64,000 nucleotides of DNA from Adiantum capillus-veneris (GCA_014529385.2 CM043965.1:14034412-14098411), one strand, 5' to 3'; shown: positions 12,455 to 24,898, counted from the first letter of the stretch. A program made the numbers and translations. Notes: a model not told the origin generated them from the sequence alone.

Positions 12455-12745
12455 TTGGTTTAATTGAACGTTATTTAGAAGACTTGGAAGGCGACGTTCA
12501 TGGACACCCTATCAACTTTGACGGGCGCCTTATTATTTATTTGATTGAGTCATGGACCGGGATTGTTGGTCCAATAGGTGTATAGGTGATCGCCGATGAG
12601 AGGCGTACCATTTTGCTTATTTTACAGTATTTTTGCAACGACCGGTCACTGTGGGTGCCCATGTCTGAATGGATCAAACTCTTACAAAAGGTCTATTTTG
12701 ACCTAAAATCGTCATTCTTTGAGGTGCAAGCTAAGAAGTTCTCTT
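12455..12745 (+). pseudogene. Unrecognised coding fragment
   Basis: One plus-strand frame stays open for ~95 codons apart from a single TAG. It contains LEDLEGDVHGHPINFDGR, then IIYLIESWTGIVGP, then DERRTILLILQYFCNDRSLW and a helical VYFDLKSSFFEVQAKKF end. Composition is protein-like. It ends just before the LTR-leader array begins at ~12,770 in the same direction, so it may be the 3'-terminal ORF of a retroelement. I do not recognise the family. Confidence 0.4.
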
Positions 12746-12794
12746 GATCTACCTTTGTCTCCTCCTCCTTCGTGTGCTCACATGTGTGTGTATG

Positions 12795-12797
<3 letters not shown>

Positions 12798-12880
<83 letters not shown>
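12798..12880. repeat. (GA)n microsatellite, array unit 1
   Basis: 83 bp uninterrupted GA run, about 220 bp before the end of the LTR part of unit 1. Confidence 0.95.
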
Positions 12881-12881
<1 letters not shown>

Positions 12882-13104
12882 ATTACGACGGCATCGGCGA
12901 CGGTGAGGCAATTGAGCGTGGTGGCTCCTTCTTCTTCGTGGCACATGATCCTTCATGACGGAAGCATTGAGCAGTGAGTGACACACCATTGCCGCTTTTA
13001 TATTGCTAGGATTGTCTAGTTGTGTGCTTGCAGCCATTCGTGGCTCGCACATAGTGTTTTGGCAAGTTCCCAGCCTCCGACACGTGTAGTAAAGCACACA
13101 TTTT

Positions 13105-13122
13105 TAGTGCCTCTATCGGGGA
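13105..13122 (+). other. PBS-like site, array unit 1
   Basis: TAGTGCCTCTATCGGGGA after ACACATTTT. It is a decayed match to the tRNA-Asp PBS; most differences are C-to-T or G-to-A. Confidence 0.55.
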
Positions 13123-13626
13123 CTGCCTTGCACTAAGGTTGAGGAGCACTCAGTGCTACCTCAAGAAGCCATTCACTTTTGCCATTTCTGGTTTTTTGCT
13201 GAGTTGTGTTAGATTTGTTAAGTGGATGCAATGTGTGGGTTTAACAGGATTTGTTAGCTCTATTAAGTGTTGTGATGTACATATTTTGGTAGATCTGCTA
13301 AGTTTTGTAATGTGCAAGTGTTTGCAGGTCTATTAGTTAGTGCCGTTGTGTAATGTGCAATACATAGTGAGTAGATTGAGTAGTCTGTGAGTGAGCAGTT
13401 TGTAGTGTTAGTAGGAAGTGTAGACAATGGGTAGTAGTTAGTGTAGATAGTGTGTAGTTTACTGTGTTAGGCAGTGTGTGAGCATAGATTATCAGTGTTA
13501 ATTAGCTCTATTAGCTGTAAGCAGGTTAGATAGAGCTGTTAGAGGCAGTTGTGTGAGCGCGTGAACTTGGTTCCCATGCCCAGGCCTTAGTCCTCAGTCT
13601 TATGATATAGTATGCAAACTACTACA

Positions 13627-13634
13627 TATATAAA
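13627..13634 (+). promoter_or_regulatory. TATA-like box, array unit 1
   Basis: TATATAAA, repeated 1325 bp later at 14,952-14,959. It would drive transcription of the following LTR module. Confidence 0.45.
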
Positions 13635-14138
13635 GACTAGGACCTCAAGTGAAGGAAGGGCATGTGGGACAAGTTCCTCAAGTCCTCCAGCATCCCTTTC
13701 ACATTCACCCTTTGGACTTACTAATTCTAGCTGACTAGGAAAAGACTATTTTCAGGATTTTGAGGACTTTACGTAATCGAATGGCAGGCTCTAAAGCATG
13801 GCACGTCCCTCTAGACAAGACGCTCGTTTTGAGCCATCACACACCATATTCCATGGCTTGGTTAAAAAGAAAGACTAAAAATAACAAAAAATTTGGGTTG
13901 TAAACACCTAAAAAACTAGGTGAGCGGCCTTCATTGGCACTTACTAGCGCTTTTAGAGTGTTGAGGTCACATGCACCTATGCTTTGGTCATGTGCTAGAG
14001 GATGATCACATAGAGAGTGTCTCTGTTTATGTGGGCACTCATTATTCCTCTACCTTAGGCCACTCTAGGCCCTCACCGGGAACCCAAGGTGGTACCACTC
14101 AGGACCAACATATTGCGTGTGCTCACTGTGTGTGTATG

Positions 14139-14239
<101 letters not shown>

Positions 14240-14429
14240 AAGGCAATTGAGTGCGGCGGCTCCTTCTTCGTGGCACAGGATCCTTCACAACGGAAGCATT
14301 GAGCGGTGAGTGACACACCATTTCCACTTTTAACTTGCTAGATTGTTGTGTGCTTGCAACCATTCGTGGCTTGCACAAGTGTTTTGGCAAGTTCCCAGCC
14401 CTTGACACATGCAACAAAGCACACATTTT

Positions 14430-14447
14430 TGGTGCCGCTGTCGGGGA
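14430..14447 (+). other. PBS-like site, array unit 2
   Basis: TGGTGCCGCTGTCGGGGA follows ACACATTTT. It is the best preserved of the three; it differs from the tRNA-Asp type PBS at three positions. Confidence 0.65.
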
Positions 14448-14951
14448 CTGCCTTGCACTAAGGTTGAGGAGCACTCAATGCTACCTCAAGAAGCCATTCA
14501 CTTTTGCCATTTCTGGTTTTTTGCTGAGTTGTGTTAGATTTGTTAAGTGGATGCAATGTGTAGGTTTAGCAGGATTTGTTGGCTCTGTTAAGTGTTGTGA
14601 TGTACATATTTTGATAGATTTGCTAAGTTCTGTAATGTGTAGGTGTTAGCATGTCTGTTAGTTAGTGTTGTTGTGTAATGTACAATAGACAGTGAGTAGA
14701 TTGAGTAGTTTGTGAGTGAACAGTTTGTAGTGTTAGTAGGAAGTGTAGACAGTGTGTAGTAGTTGGTCTAGATAGTGTGTAGTTTACTGTGTTAGGCAGT
14801 GTGTGAGCATAGATAATTAGTGTTAATTACCTCTGTTAGTTGTAAGCAGGTTAGACTGAGTTGTTAGAGGCAACAGTGTGAGCGCGTGAACTCGGTGCCC
14901 ACGCCCAGGCCTCAGTCCTCAGTCTTATGATATAGTATACAAACTACTACA

Positions 14952-14959
14952 TATATAAA
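14952..14959 (+). promoter_or_regulatory. TATA-like box, array unit 2
   Basis: TATATAAA in the same context as in unit 1. Unit 3 is truncated before this point. Confidence 0.45.
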
Positions 14960-15458
14960 GACTAGGACCTCAAGTGAAGGAAGGGCATGTGGGACAAGTT
15001 CCTCAAGTCCTCCATCATCCCCTTCACTCTCACCCTTTGGGCTTACTAGTTCTAGCTAACTAGGAAAAGACTATTTTTAGGATTTTGAGGACTTTACGTA
15101 ACCGAATGGGGGGCAGTAAAGCATGGCACGTCCCTCAAAACAAGACGCTCGTTTTGAGCTATTACACACCATATTCCATGGTTGGTTAGAAAAAAGGACC
15201 AAAATAACAAAAAATTTGGGTTGTAAACACCTAAAAAACTAGGTGAGCGGCCTTCACTGGCACTCACCAACGCTTCTAGAGTGTTGAGGTCACATGCACC
15301 TATGCTGTGGTCGTGTGCTAGAGGATGATCACATAGAGAGTGTCTCTGTTTACGTGGGCACTCATTATTCCTCCACCTTAGGCCGCTCTAGGCCCTCACC
15401 GGGAATTAGTACCACTGAGGACCAACATATTGCATGTGCTCACACGTGTGTGTGTATG

Positions 15459-15461
<3 letters not shown>

Positions 15462-15540
<79 letters not shown>
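15462..15540. repeat. (GA)n microsatellite, array unit 3
   Basis: 79 bp uninterrupted GA run at the homologous place of unit 3. Confidence 0.95.
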
Positions 15541-15541
<1 letters not shown>

Positions 15542-15752
15542 ATTGCAACGGAGAGGCAATTGAGCACGGCGTCTCCTTCTTCTTTGTGGCACAGGATCCT
15601 TCACGACAGAAGCATTGAGCGGTGAGTGACACACCATTGCTGCTTTTAGCTTGCTAGGATTGTCTAGTTGTGTGCTTGCAGCCATTCGTGGCTCACACAT
15701 GGTGTTTTGGCAAGTTCCCAGCCTCCGACACGTGCGTCAAAGCGCACATTTT

Positions 15753-15770
15753 TGGTGCCGCTATTAGGAA
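15753..15770 (+). other. PBS-like site, array unit 3
   Basis: TGGTGCCGCTATTAGGAA, the most decayed copy of the PBS-like site. Confidence 0.5.
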
Positions 15771-16197
15771 CTGCCTTGCACTAATCTTGAGGAGCACTCA
15801 GTGCTACCTCAAGAAGCCATTCACTTTTGCCATTTCTAGTTTTTTGCTGAGTTGTGTTAGATTTGTTAAGTGGATGCAATGTGCAGGTTTAGCGGAATAT
15901 GTTAGCTCTGTTAAGTGTTGTAATGTACATATTTTGATAGATCTGCTAAGTTCTGTAATGTGTAGGGTGTTAGCAGGTCTGTTAGTTAGTGCTGTTGTGT
16001 AATATGCAGTAGACAGTGAGTAGATTGAGTAGTCTATGAGTGAGTAGTTTGTAGTGTTAGTAGGAAGTGTAGACAATGTGTAGTAGTTAGTGTAGATAGT
16101 GTGTAGTTTACTGTGCTAGGCAGTGTGTGAGCATAGATAATCAATGTTAATTAGCTTTGTTAGCTGTAAACAGGTTAGAAAGAGCTGCTAGAGGTAA

Positions 16198-17031
16198 TGG
16201 TCCCGCAATTTGTGAGAACTTTTCTATGAAGCGTCTATAGTATGCACACATACCTATAAAGCTTCTTAGTTCATGAAGATTCTTTGGTTTAGGCCATCCT
16301 TTTATTACCTCTAACTTTGATGGATCCATTTGGATGCCATCCTGAGAGATAATGTGACCTAAGTACTGAATCTCTTGCAAGAAAATTCACTTTTCTTTTG
16401 ATTAACATAAAGTTTATTCTTTCTTAAAACTTGAAATATTACCTGGAGGTCTTGCTTGTGTTCGTCTAATGAATTAGAGTAGATGACAATATCATCAAAG
16501 AACACTCCAGTGAAGGTTCGATGAGGCTTGAACAACTTCTCCATCAAGCGGTTGAATGTGGATGGTGCATTGGTCAAGCCAAAAGGCATGACAATGTATT
16601 CATAAAGACCAAATGTGGTGCGAAATGCGGTCTTTACAATGTCTTGATCAACTATCCTTATTTGATGATAGCCACTTTTTAGGTCAATCCTATTGAAGTA
16701 GGTCGATCCTTGTAGCTTATCAAATTGTCTTCTACCCGTGGAACGGGAAACCTATTTTTGATAGTGATCCTATTTAGTGCTCTATAGTCGACACACATAC
16801 GATATGTGCCGTCTTTCTTTTGCACTAATAGCACATGTGAGAAAAATGGAGATGAGCTAGGCCTAACCATGCCCTTCTCATGCACTTGCCACATAATCTC
16901 CTCTTGTTGAGCTTGAGAAACTCTATACGGAGGTTTGTTAGGCGGTGAACTTCCTGGAAGAAGTTCAATTGCATGGTCATCATTACCTCGTTTAGGAGGT
17001 AGCTCACAAGGGATGTAGTCAATAAAAACAT
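16198..17031 (-). pseudogene. Reverse transcriptase fragment, element A
   Basis: Minus-strand frames give, in order, MVRPSSSPFFSHVLLVQKKDG with CVDYRALNRITIKNRFPVP, then MPFGLTNAPSTFNRLM with the catalytic FFDDIVIYS (variant of YxDD), then IQYLGHIISQDGI and SFIGMCAYYRRFIEKFSQIAGPL. This is chromovirus-type gypsy RT. At least two frame changes break it (near 16,375 and 16,690). The match stops at about 16,198, where array sequence takes over. Confidence 0.85.
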
Positions 17032-17041
17032 CTTGAAACCC

Positions 17042-17389
17042 CTAGAGAAAATTGGATATCTCTAATTCCTTTTGGTTGCTTTTATTTTCTTTTGCTAAAG
17101 CATTAGGTTCATTTTGAGAATCTTTAACAAAAATCATGTACACGGAAATAGAGCTCTTTATTGACTTGTTGAAAGTTGGTGTATGTACAATGGGGATAGT
17201 GTTACCCATTTCCTTAGCATCTATATACATGTATTTTTCCCTGAACTTAAAGGAGATTCTCCTTTCAGGGAATTTAACATTGGCAGCCAGGCGATCAAAC
17301 CATGGTGCCCCTAGGATTACATCCTCATGCTTGAGAGGAGAGATAAAGAAGTCCTCTTTGTCCACATAGCTTTGGACATGGAGCCTCAA
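17042..17389 (-). pseudogene. Protease-RT linker region, element A
   Basis: The frame LHVQSYVDKEDFFISPLKHEDVILGAPWFDRLAANVKFPERRISF carries the VILGxPWF block that lies C-terminal to the retropepsin flap in plant chromoviruses. The catalytic Asp-Ser/Thr-Gly segment should lie just upstream, near 17,400-17,480, and is not recognisable in one frame. The function would be polyprotein cleavage. Confidence 0.65.
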
Positions 17390-17397
17390 TTTCCTAA

Positions 17398-18240
17398 TTA
17401 AGGGAGTGACTGAAGCTTCTTGCCCCTTGAAAGCACTGTCTGCGGGTAGAACATCTCAAAGAGAATAAAAGCATCATCTTCTCTTACCTTTCCCCAAGCA
17501 TGGCATAGAGGAGATCCTTTGTGGTGAGTTTGGTGAGTCTCCTCCTCTTGGATTTCAACCAAGGTAGCTCTAGGAGGATCATGGCGGGTGTTCTTTTGGG
17601 GACAAGCGTGGTACGCATGCCCTTGTTTGCCGCACTTGAAACACCAGTTATCCTTGCGATAACGCTCAAGCTCTTCAGAAGAGAGTTTGTTTTTACCTTT
17701 GTAAACTCCCTTCTCTTTAGCTTTGTTGGAGTTGCCCTTAGGAGACTTTTGGACATTGTCCTGCCCCTTAGGCTCATTGGAACCCTTGTTTTGTGTGGGC
17801 TTATTATTTCTTTTAGCCCCCATTTGGAAATTGATTCGAGAGGCCACCATAGTATGGTGTATTACCGCCGATATGGTACGTGGCCTTTGGGAGTTGACAT
17901 ACTCCACCATTTCTTTGGTTAAGCCTGCACAAAATTGTTGCTTTTGCTCTCCAAAATCCAACTTTTTGAAGACAGTGGCTTTGAGTTGTAGGTCCCAAAA
18001 CTTGTCTACATATTTGTGGATAGATTCATAGGGAGAGAGATTTAAGCTTCGCCATTCCGTGAGTACTTTGTCTTTGGCATCGGTGGCCAAAATCTGCTTC
18101 ATAATGGAAGCTCTTAAAGCTTTCCATGTTCGTGGAGCTTCACCGTTGGCTCGTAGGCTAGACCACCATTGCCTGGCGGACTTTTGAAAATGAATAGCTA
18201 CATGGCATAGCTTAGAGGACTCTGTGAAGCTCTCATCTCC
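17398..18240 (-). pseudogene. Gag C-terminal half with zinc knuckle, element A
   Basis: This frame holds the retrotransposon gag pattern (ARQWWSSLRANGEAPRTWKA, then LSPYESIHKYVDKFWDLQLK, then QQFCAGLTKEMVEYV), a Lys-rich linker and one zinc knuckle CFKCGKQGHAYHAC. It forms the particle shell and binds RNA. The frame is continuous from the element B insertion at 18,241 down to 17,398. The first few residues of the open frame above 18,245 belong to the LTR of element B. Confidence 0.85.
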
Positions 18241-18245
18241 AAATA
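18241..18245. repeat. Left target-site duplication of element B (imperfect)
   Basis: AAATA here and GAATG at 27,219-27,223 flank the two LTRs. Each is one change away from AAATG, which also restores the gag reading of element A across the site. Confidence 0.6.
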
Positions 18246-18634
18246 TGTTGGGGTTCTCCAACACACACAGAACTTAGGTGTTGACAACATGTCACACACA
18301 CGAAAGACAGAGTTAGACAAAGGCAAACATATCCAACTCATCAGCATTTCACCATTCACCAAATTCCGACACAACAGACTGAAGAACAAGCATGAATCAT
18401 AGAGCAAGAGACTACACAGTTGATTCATCTTGGTCCAAAGATAACTTCCATTTTAGCAAAAATTACATTTTCGTGTGAACCATCATGTTTAAATAAGAAC
18501 TTCTGACAGTTATAACTGTTACATCCGATTGACCAAAATCTGACTTATCAAAATTCCGACTCACTAAGATCCGACTGACTAAGAGTTGATTGATTAAACA
18601 TAAGTACAAGTACTGATCTGGTGCAAGTTCAACA
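18246..18634 (-). repeat. 3' LTR of element B
   Basis: 389 bp, matching 26,827-27,218. No clear polypurine tract lies next to its inner end. Confidence 0.9.
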
Positions 18635-18724
18635 CCTGGCACAGCCCGGTGGTGGATTTCCTTGAAATCCGACTTGGATCCACAATCCCTTGATCTGCAT
18701 ATTCTGCACCATCAACATTACTCT

Positions 18725-20775
18725 CTAGACTGGTTCAGCTTCATTCTGAGCCTCCACATCTGGCTCAGCCATACCCTGCTCTTCAACTATTGACTCAGGT
18801 GCCACTATCCCAACAGGTACAATTTCCACAGCTTCAAGCACTTTAACCTGCTGATCAACCTGCTGTTTCATCTCTGCATCATCCTTCAAATCTTGACCTT
18901 CCTCAATCTGTTCCTCCAACTGAACATCAGCCATATCCACTTGCAATTCTTTCATCTTTAAATCCTGAGCTAATTTGAACCACATGTCCCTGTCCTTTTT
19001 TACATCCTCTAACTCCTGCAGTAATTCACCCTCATGCTCACTTACAAATCCCTGCTTCATCGTCTCATATGGATGCTTTATTGCTACAGCAAGTCTATTC
19101 TTCATAGACTTCCAAACTTTCTGAACTGCTTGCAACAACTGATCTTTCAAGACAGAAATTTCTCCCTCTGACATAAGCTTTGCATTGACATCCACATCCA
19201 CATCCTCACCTTTCACTTGCTTCTCCAATTCTTGCAAAGGAATCAACCTCTGATGTAGCATTTGAACCTGAACCTGCAAATCAGCATTAGTCTTTGACAA
19301 ATGCTCCATTTCCTCATTCAATCTGGCATCTAGCTTCATTGTCCAATCTCTGAACAGTCCCAAAGACATTTTTATTCTTGAAACTTCTGCATGATGCTTT
19401 TTTCACCATATCCTCTAACTCTTTCTGATGTACTTCCTGAATATAACCCAACTACAAAGTCATAGCTTCCAACTCCATGTCCTTCTACTTTACTTGCACT
19501 TTACCTACTGCTGAATCTGCAACCTGTTTAAGTTGCTCCTCCATTTGTACCTGCTAACCCAACACAAATTCTTGCACCAACTTAAGCATCCTTATAGCAG
19601 TGTCAGCATCTTCACATCTGCCTTCAATTTTAAAAGATGTACTTGGAGTAGCAAATGCAAAATCTAAAGCTTTAGCAACACCCTGCTCATAAGCACTTAC
19701 CTTTCTCTTCTTGGACAAAGTAAATGTTTTGCCCAACCTTAGTGGTGTTTGAACATCTGCAGGGACTTTTTGTGAGAAGACAGATAACTCACCAAAGTCT
19801 TGGAAGAAATCTGGGCTAGCCACAGCTTCTCTAGCCTCCTCCTCTGTGTAACCAGCCTCCATCAAATCTTGAAACTGCTTTCTCTTTTCTGGTTGTCCAT
19901 CAAAAATCTTGTCTAGTTCATCAACCTGCTTTTTAATTTTGTTCTTCTAAAGTTCTGACTCAGCAGCAGTAGCAGAGATATTTGGCACCACTGTTTCTCC
20001 TGCTTTCACCATCCGAGCATACTTGAATAATGCATCTAGGAATGGAGCCAATCTACTGCTGCACTGACGCTTCCTCTTATCTGGAGTAAACACCTCTGCA
20101 TGAATTTTTTCATGGACCCAATGGGCCCAATTGAAACAACCTCCCTACTCTGAAAATGCCAATGGAGCATAATTTTCTTTTGACATATAGTCAAATTTAG
20201 CCAGAAAACAAACCCTCTCAAGATACCACTTTAACTGTTCCCTGCGGCCATACTCCACATTTTTAAGCATGTAATACAACTTTGTCCCTTCTCTAGACCC
20301 AAACTCCTTCTTTAAACAATCATCTGAACACTTTGGTGGAACAATTACTGTCATGAATGGTAACTTGAAAACTGCAGCAATCACCTGTGGGCACAACACG
20401 ACCTTGTCAGATATTGCTCCTCTGGTCTTCCTCAACAACTCTGCTTGTGACTTTGCATAAAAATTTCCTTTCCATTCTTTCCATGGCAACATTGCATACT
20501 CATAAAGCCCCAACTGTCTGAGCCACTTCTCATTCTTCTTTGTATCAGCTTCCATCTCAATCTTGAGATCTGTGTACGGGTCCATCAAACTCTGCAGCAT
20601 TTTGTTTGCCGACAAAGGTGGCGGTTCTTCCTCTGAGAACTCTTCTTCTTCCTCATCACTTACATCCACCCTCAGGTTAAGTCCCTTTCTCCTCAGCCTT
20701 GTTGCGACAAGCTCTGCCGACTCAGTTTCAGTCTCGGGTCTCATGGCTGCTTGCAGGCTTTACTTTAGGGGCCAT
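18725..20775 (-). pseudogene. Additional ORF downstream of integrase, element B (unrecognised, coiled coil)
   Basis: From a likely ATG at 20,775-20,773 one frame can be followed for ~2 kb through frames at 20,145-20,744, 19,554-19,865 and 18,725-19,369. It is broken by about five TAG codons (20,145; 19,947; 19,554; 19,485; 19,452) and one or two frame slips. The N-terminal part has an acidic stretch (SDEEEEEFSEEEPPPL) and a globular-looking segment (KVVLCPQVIAAVFKLPF, LKWYLERVCFLAKFDYMS). A Lys/Arg patch (LSKKRKVSAYEQG) and a long C-terminal coiled coil (NADLQVQVQMLHQRLIPLQE) follow. It occupies the place of the env-like or additional ORF in some Tat/Athila-type elements. I see no signal peptide or membrane segment, so an envelope role is not supported. 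Confidence 0.6.
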
Positions 20776-21152
20776 ATTTCTTGATGAAGGAGTAGATGAA
20801 GAAGGTAATGCAAGAAGTAATCAGCAGATAAGTACTTGCACAACGAAGAGACGAACATTTCATAAGAATTGCGCTTCATGCATCCGCCGAGTGACCTCCT
20901 TGACAGCTCCCACGCCCCAATAATTACAGCTAGTGGCGAATAATCTTCCCGCAAACCCAAATATTGTTGAACGTTAAACCCTTTACTTCTAGGTTTAAAA
21001 ATTCTGATCCAGTAAATTTCGATGGACCAAATTCCGATCAACCAATATCCGATGCACCACACTAGATGACTGCATACCTGATCATGTTTATCTGAAGTGA
21101 ACTTCCACCCATCAGAACCTTGCCAAGCACTCCTCTTGCCTTCCTTCATCAC
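20776..21152 (-). other. Spacer between integrase and the additional ORF, element B
   Basis: The integrase frame ends with a TAG at 21,153. A further open stretch (EGKRSAWQGSDGWKFTSDKH) follows and then decays, so the pol tail may extend to ~21,060. The rest is non-coding as far as I can see. Confidence 0.4.
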
Positions 21153-21572
21153 CTATTCTCTGTTGAAACCCTTATCAACATTGCTTCTAATACCATGCTC
21201 ACTTGATAGCACTGCTTGTTGACTCTGAAAACCTGGTAATTCAACTACCTCACACAAAGCAGCACCTACCACTTTTGGTGTCAACCAGTCAAGGTGAGGT
21301 GATTTACCTTGAAATTTCTTTAACCTGAATCCATTAACTGGTTTGTCCACTCTGGTTCCAAACACATCAGCAACTATAAATGTGCCTTGGCCTAAATCTT
21401 CAACAATCTGATAGGGACCCTTGTACCTCAAAGTCAATTTCCCTGGGAATGGACCAAGCCTAGAATTATACAGCATCACCCAATCTCCCACTTTGAACAT
21501 TTTAAACTTGACATTCATAGCTACCCAGGTTTGTCTTCTTGGCTGGATGATCTCAATGATGTAAGAACTCAC
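21153..21572 (-). pseudogene. Integrase C-terminal domain, element B
   Basis: The segment KMFKVGDWVMLYNSRLGPFP followed by LTLRYKGPYQIVEDLGQGTF is the GPY/F module of gypsy integrases. It follows the catalytic core in the same phase, after a TAG at 21,591, and continues to a TAG at 21,153. This module contributes non-specific DNA binding and multimerisation. No chromodomain is visible. Confidence 0.8.
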
Positions 21573-21590
21573 CAGCCTATCCTCTTCTAG

Positions 21591-22850
21591 CTACATCAAA
21601 TACTTACATCTGTGCTTTACTGACAATGCAGGAGACATTTTCTCAGTAGATACTCTCAAGCTAGGTACCACAAATTCCATAGGTAGTACAGCTTCCAACC
21701 CATAGACCACCAACCTGAAAGGTGTCATCCATGTGGTGACTTTGAAAGTAGTTCTGAATGACCACAAAGCTGAATCCAACTTCAGGTCCCAATCCTTATG
21801 ATCATCCTGCACAATCTTTTTCAAAAATTTAACCAAAATTTTGTTGCTACTCTCTGCCTGTCCATTGGCCTGGGGATGATATGGGGTAGACTTCTTGTGT
21901 AATATCATATGAGTTTTAGTCAGCTCCTGTATGACCTCATTCAAAAAATGTGTCCCCCTATCACTCACCAACTCAACTGGACACCCAAATCTTGTCATAA
22001 TATTATGATACAAAAACTTTGCAACACTGGCTGCTTTGTTATCCTTCAGTGCCACAGCTTCCACCCACTTAGTACAATAATCTGTAGCAACCAAAAAGTA
22101 CCTGTTCCCCCTAGAGCTAGTGGGCTTCACTGGTCCTACAAAGTCCATACCCCATTTTTGAAAAGGTTCCAGGGGTAGAATAGGATGATTTGACATCCTG
22201 TCCCTATTGTCTGGCTGACCAAGCTTTTGACACACCACACATCTTTTGGCATACTCATGTGCATCTTTTAACAAAGTAGGCCACCAAAAACCTGCCTGCA
22301 AAATTTTCTTTCCTGTAATGTCTCCTGAAAAATGTCCACCAGCTTGTCCATAATGAGCTTCCTGTAGAACTACTGACTGTTCAAATTCTGGAACACACCT
22401 TCTTATCACTTGATCAATACCCTTCTTGTATAATGCTCCTGCAATCACCAGAAATGGTTTGCTTTTCAATGCAAATTTCGTCCTTTGATCAGGTGAAAAC
22501 CCTCCTGGCATAACCCCATCAGTTAGGTACACCAACATCTGATCATCCCAAGAATCTGGAACTTCCTGCTGAACTGAAAATAAACCTGCATCAGGTAACT
22601 GATCATCCACACCTGTTGGAGATTCCCATGTTTCTAGTCTGCTCAAATAATCTGCCACAGCATGTTCTTTCCCAGGAGTATGAATAATCACAAACTCAAA
22701 TTCCTGCAAAAGCAACATCCACCTTGCTAATCTCCCTGTAAGCATGGGCTTCTTAACCAAGTACAACAAAGCTTGGTCATCAACATGAAACATAACCCTG
22801 TTATTGAGTAAGTAATTCCTGAACTTATTCAATGAATATACCATGCCCAA
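21591..22850 (-). pseudogene. RNase H end and integrase core, element B
   Basis: The first ~90 codons complete RNase H (MFHVDDQALLYLVKKPM, then HTPGKEHAVADYLSR). Integrase follows with the HHCC module (H-Y-G-Q-A-G-G-H, then C-V-V-C) and the DDE triad in WGMDFVGPVKP, LVSDRGTHFLNEV and PYHPQANGQAESSN, all three residues present. The frame is separated from RT by a one-base slip near 22,850. It ends with a TAG at 21,591. Confidence 0.9.
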
Positions 22851-24835
22851 AGCCTCTCTCTCTCAGTCACATTATAAATCTTTTCTGCTGGGGTCAACAT
22901 CCTACTTGCATAATACAATGGTCTATACCATCCCCTAACCTTTTCCTGCATCAACACAGCTCCAATTGCAATATCCGATGCATCAATAAAAACATGAAAA
23001 TGCAATGTCCAATTAGGAGGCTGCAGTATTGGTGCTACTGATAGCATTTTCTTTAACATCTGAAAGGCTGTCTCCTGTGGTTCATCCCATTTAAAGGCAA
23101 CATCTTTCTTTGTAAGATGAGTCAAAGGTGCACATATATTAGCCAAATATCTAATATACCTTGAGTGCCACTTCACCTGGCCCACAAACCTGCTAAGCTC
23201 CTTCACATTCTGAGGTGATTTGGCTTCGTGAATTCCTTCAATCTTTTTGGCATCAATGGCCATCCCATCAGCAGATACTACATGTCCCAATAAAATACCA
23301 CTCCTGACTACAAGTACACTTTTATATGGATTCAAAGCCATGTGAAACAGTCTGCATCTTTCCAAACATAACTTCAAGTGAACCAAATGCTGATCCTTCT
23401 TTCCAAATACTGAAAAGTCATCTACAAAAACCCTCATAAAATCCTGAAGATAAGGTTCAAATGTCTTATGAGCCACAAAGTTGAAGGAAGATGGACCATT
23501 CTTCAAACCAAAACTCATCACTGTATACGCAAATGCTCCCCACTCAGTGATGAAGGCTGTCTTGTGTTGGTCTTCTAGAGCTACCTTGATCTGATTGTAA
23601 CCTGAAAAACCATCAAGAAAGCTATACATCTCATGTCCAACTACTGCATCCAACACAGCATCACAAAATGGCATAGGGAATGGATCAATAATAGTTGCAG
23701 CATTTAACTTCCTGTAATCCACACACACCCTCAACTTCCCATTCTTCTTTGGCACAACAATAATTGGTGACAACCATGACACTTCATTAAGTGGCTTGAT
23801 GAATCCAACTGCCAATAACTTATCTATTTCATGCTTTACTTTCTTTGCAAAATTGGGGTTCATTCTGTATCTCTGTTGTATGATTGGTTTAGCATCCTCT
23901 CTGAGATTAATGTGATGTTGATGTAGTTCAGGATCAATGCCCTTTACCTGTGAATAATCCCAAGCAAACACATCTTTATACGCCTCCAACAGCTGAATCA
24001 AACCTTTCAAAAATTCCCCTTCAGCATGGATGCTGATTCTGACCATCCTGGGATCTTCTTCAGTTCCCAAATTAAACTCTTTGACTTCATCCTCTTTTAC
24101 CCTAGTGGAGGTACCAAACCTTTTATCATAGATTTTTTCTTCCATTACTCTTGCTTCCTTCTCCTCTTGATCAATCTGCTCTTTCTGAGGCACCTCTGAA
24201 TTTCGATCCGTCATTTGCAACACTTCTGATCCAGCAATCTCCTGGCCTGGAACTATTTCTACTTCATCCTCACCCTGATCTTCATCCTTCTGTATTATCC
24301 CTTCTACATCAACCTCAAAGAGAGGCACAATAGTGTGATTAGCTCTCAAAAATTCTTGCTCTTCATCATCTTCCACTGCATCTGCCAAGTTTATGGTCTG
24401 AGCACATAATGGTTTAGTCTTTGGAGGGATTTGTTTTCTTCCCTGCATTGATATGGTTACTGACTGCTTCCCCTTTTTCATCATGACAACATTTTCTCCC
24501 CAATCCTGCTTAACTCGAGCTTGTCTAAACCAGGGTCTTCCCAACAACATCTTGTAGGAAGAATCTGAATCCTTCATTCTAAGTACCACAAAGTTCACAA
24601 AGAAAACCATACCTGCAATTTCAATTGCTTGCTGCTTGAGAATGCCTAAAGGCTGGACTCTCCTCTGGTCTGCCATCTTCACTTGAAATGGTGCTGGAGC
24701 TAATGTTCCTCCTAACTTCAATCTTCTATAAACCTCCTCAGGAAGTATATTCACCCCTGATCCTCCATTCAAAAGCACCTCTTTGAATAGCATGCCTTGA
24801 AAAATTACTGCCACAACAGGTACTACAAAATCCAC
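22829..24835 (-). pseudogene. Protease, reverse transcriptase and RNase H, element B
   Basis: A 668-codon frame. Protease: KEVLLNGGSGVNILPEEVY with Asn where the catalytic Asp is expected, then MLLGRPWFRQARVKQDWGEN. An acidic linker follows, then RT: SPIIVVPKKNGKLRVCVDYR, FLDGFSGYNQIKVAL, MSFGLKNGPSSFNF, the catalytic RVFVDDFSV, ILLGHVVSADG and a FVGQVKWHSRYIRYL block. RNase H begins at FHVFIDASDIAIGAVL. A TAA at 24,854 and a TAG at 24,899 break the link to gag. Confidence 0.9.
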
Positions 24836-24898
24836 ATCTGCTGGATCAATCTGTTACAGCATTACTTTAGGATATTGGTTTGCCAACACTTGGTCTTG

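Noticed and set aside
18725-20775. Envelope gene in element B
   Set aside because: The position fits, but I see no signal peptide, membrane helix or cleavage site; only a coiled coil.
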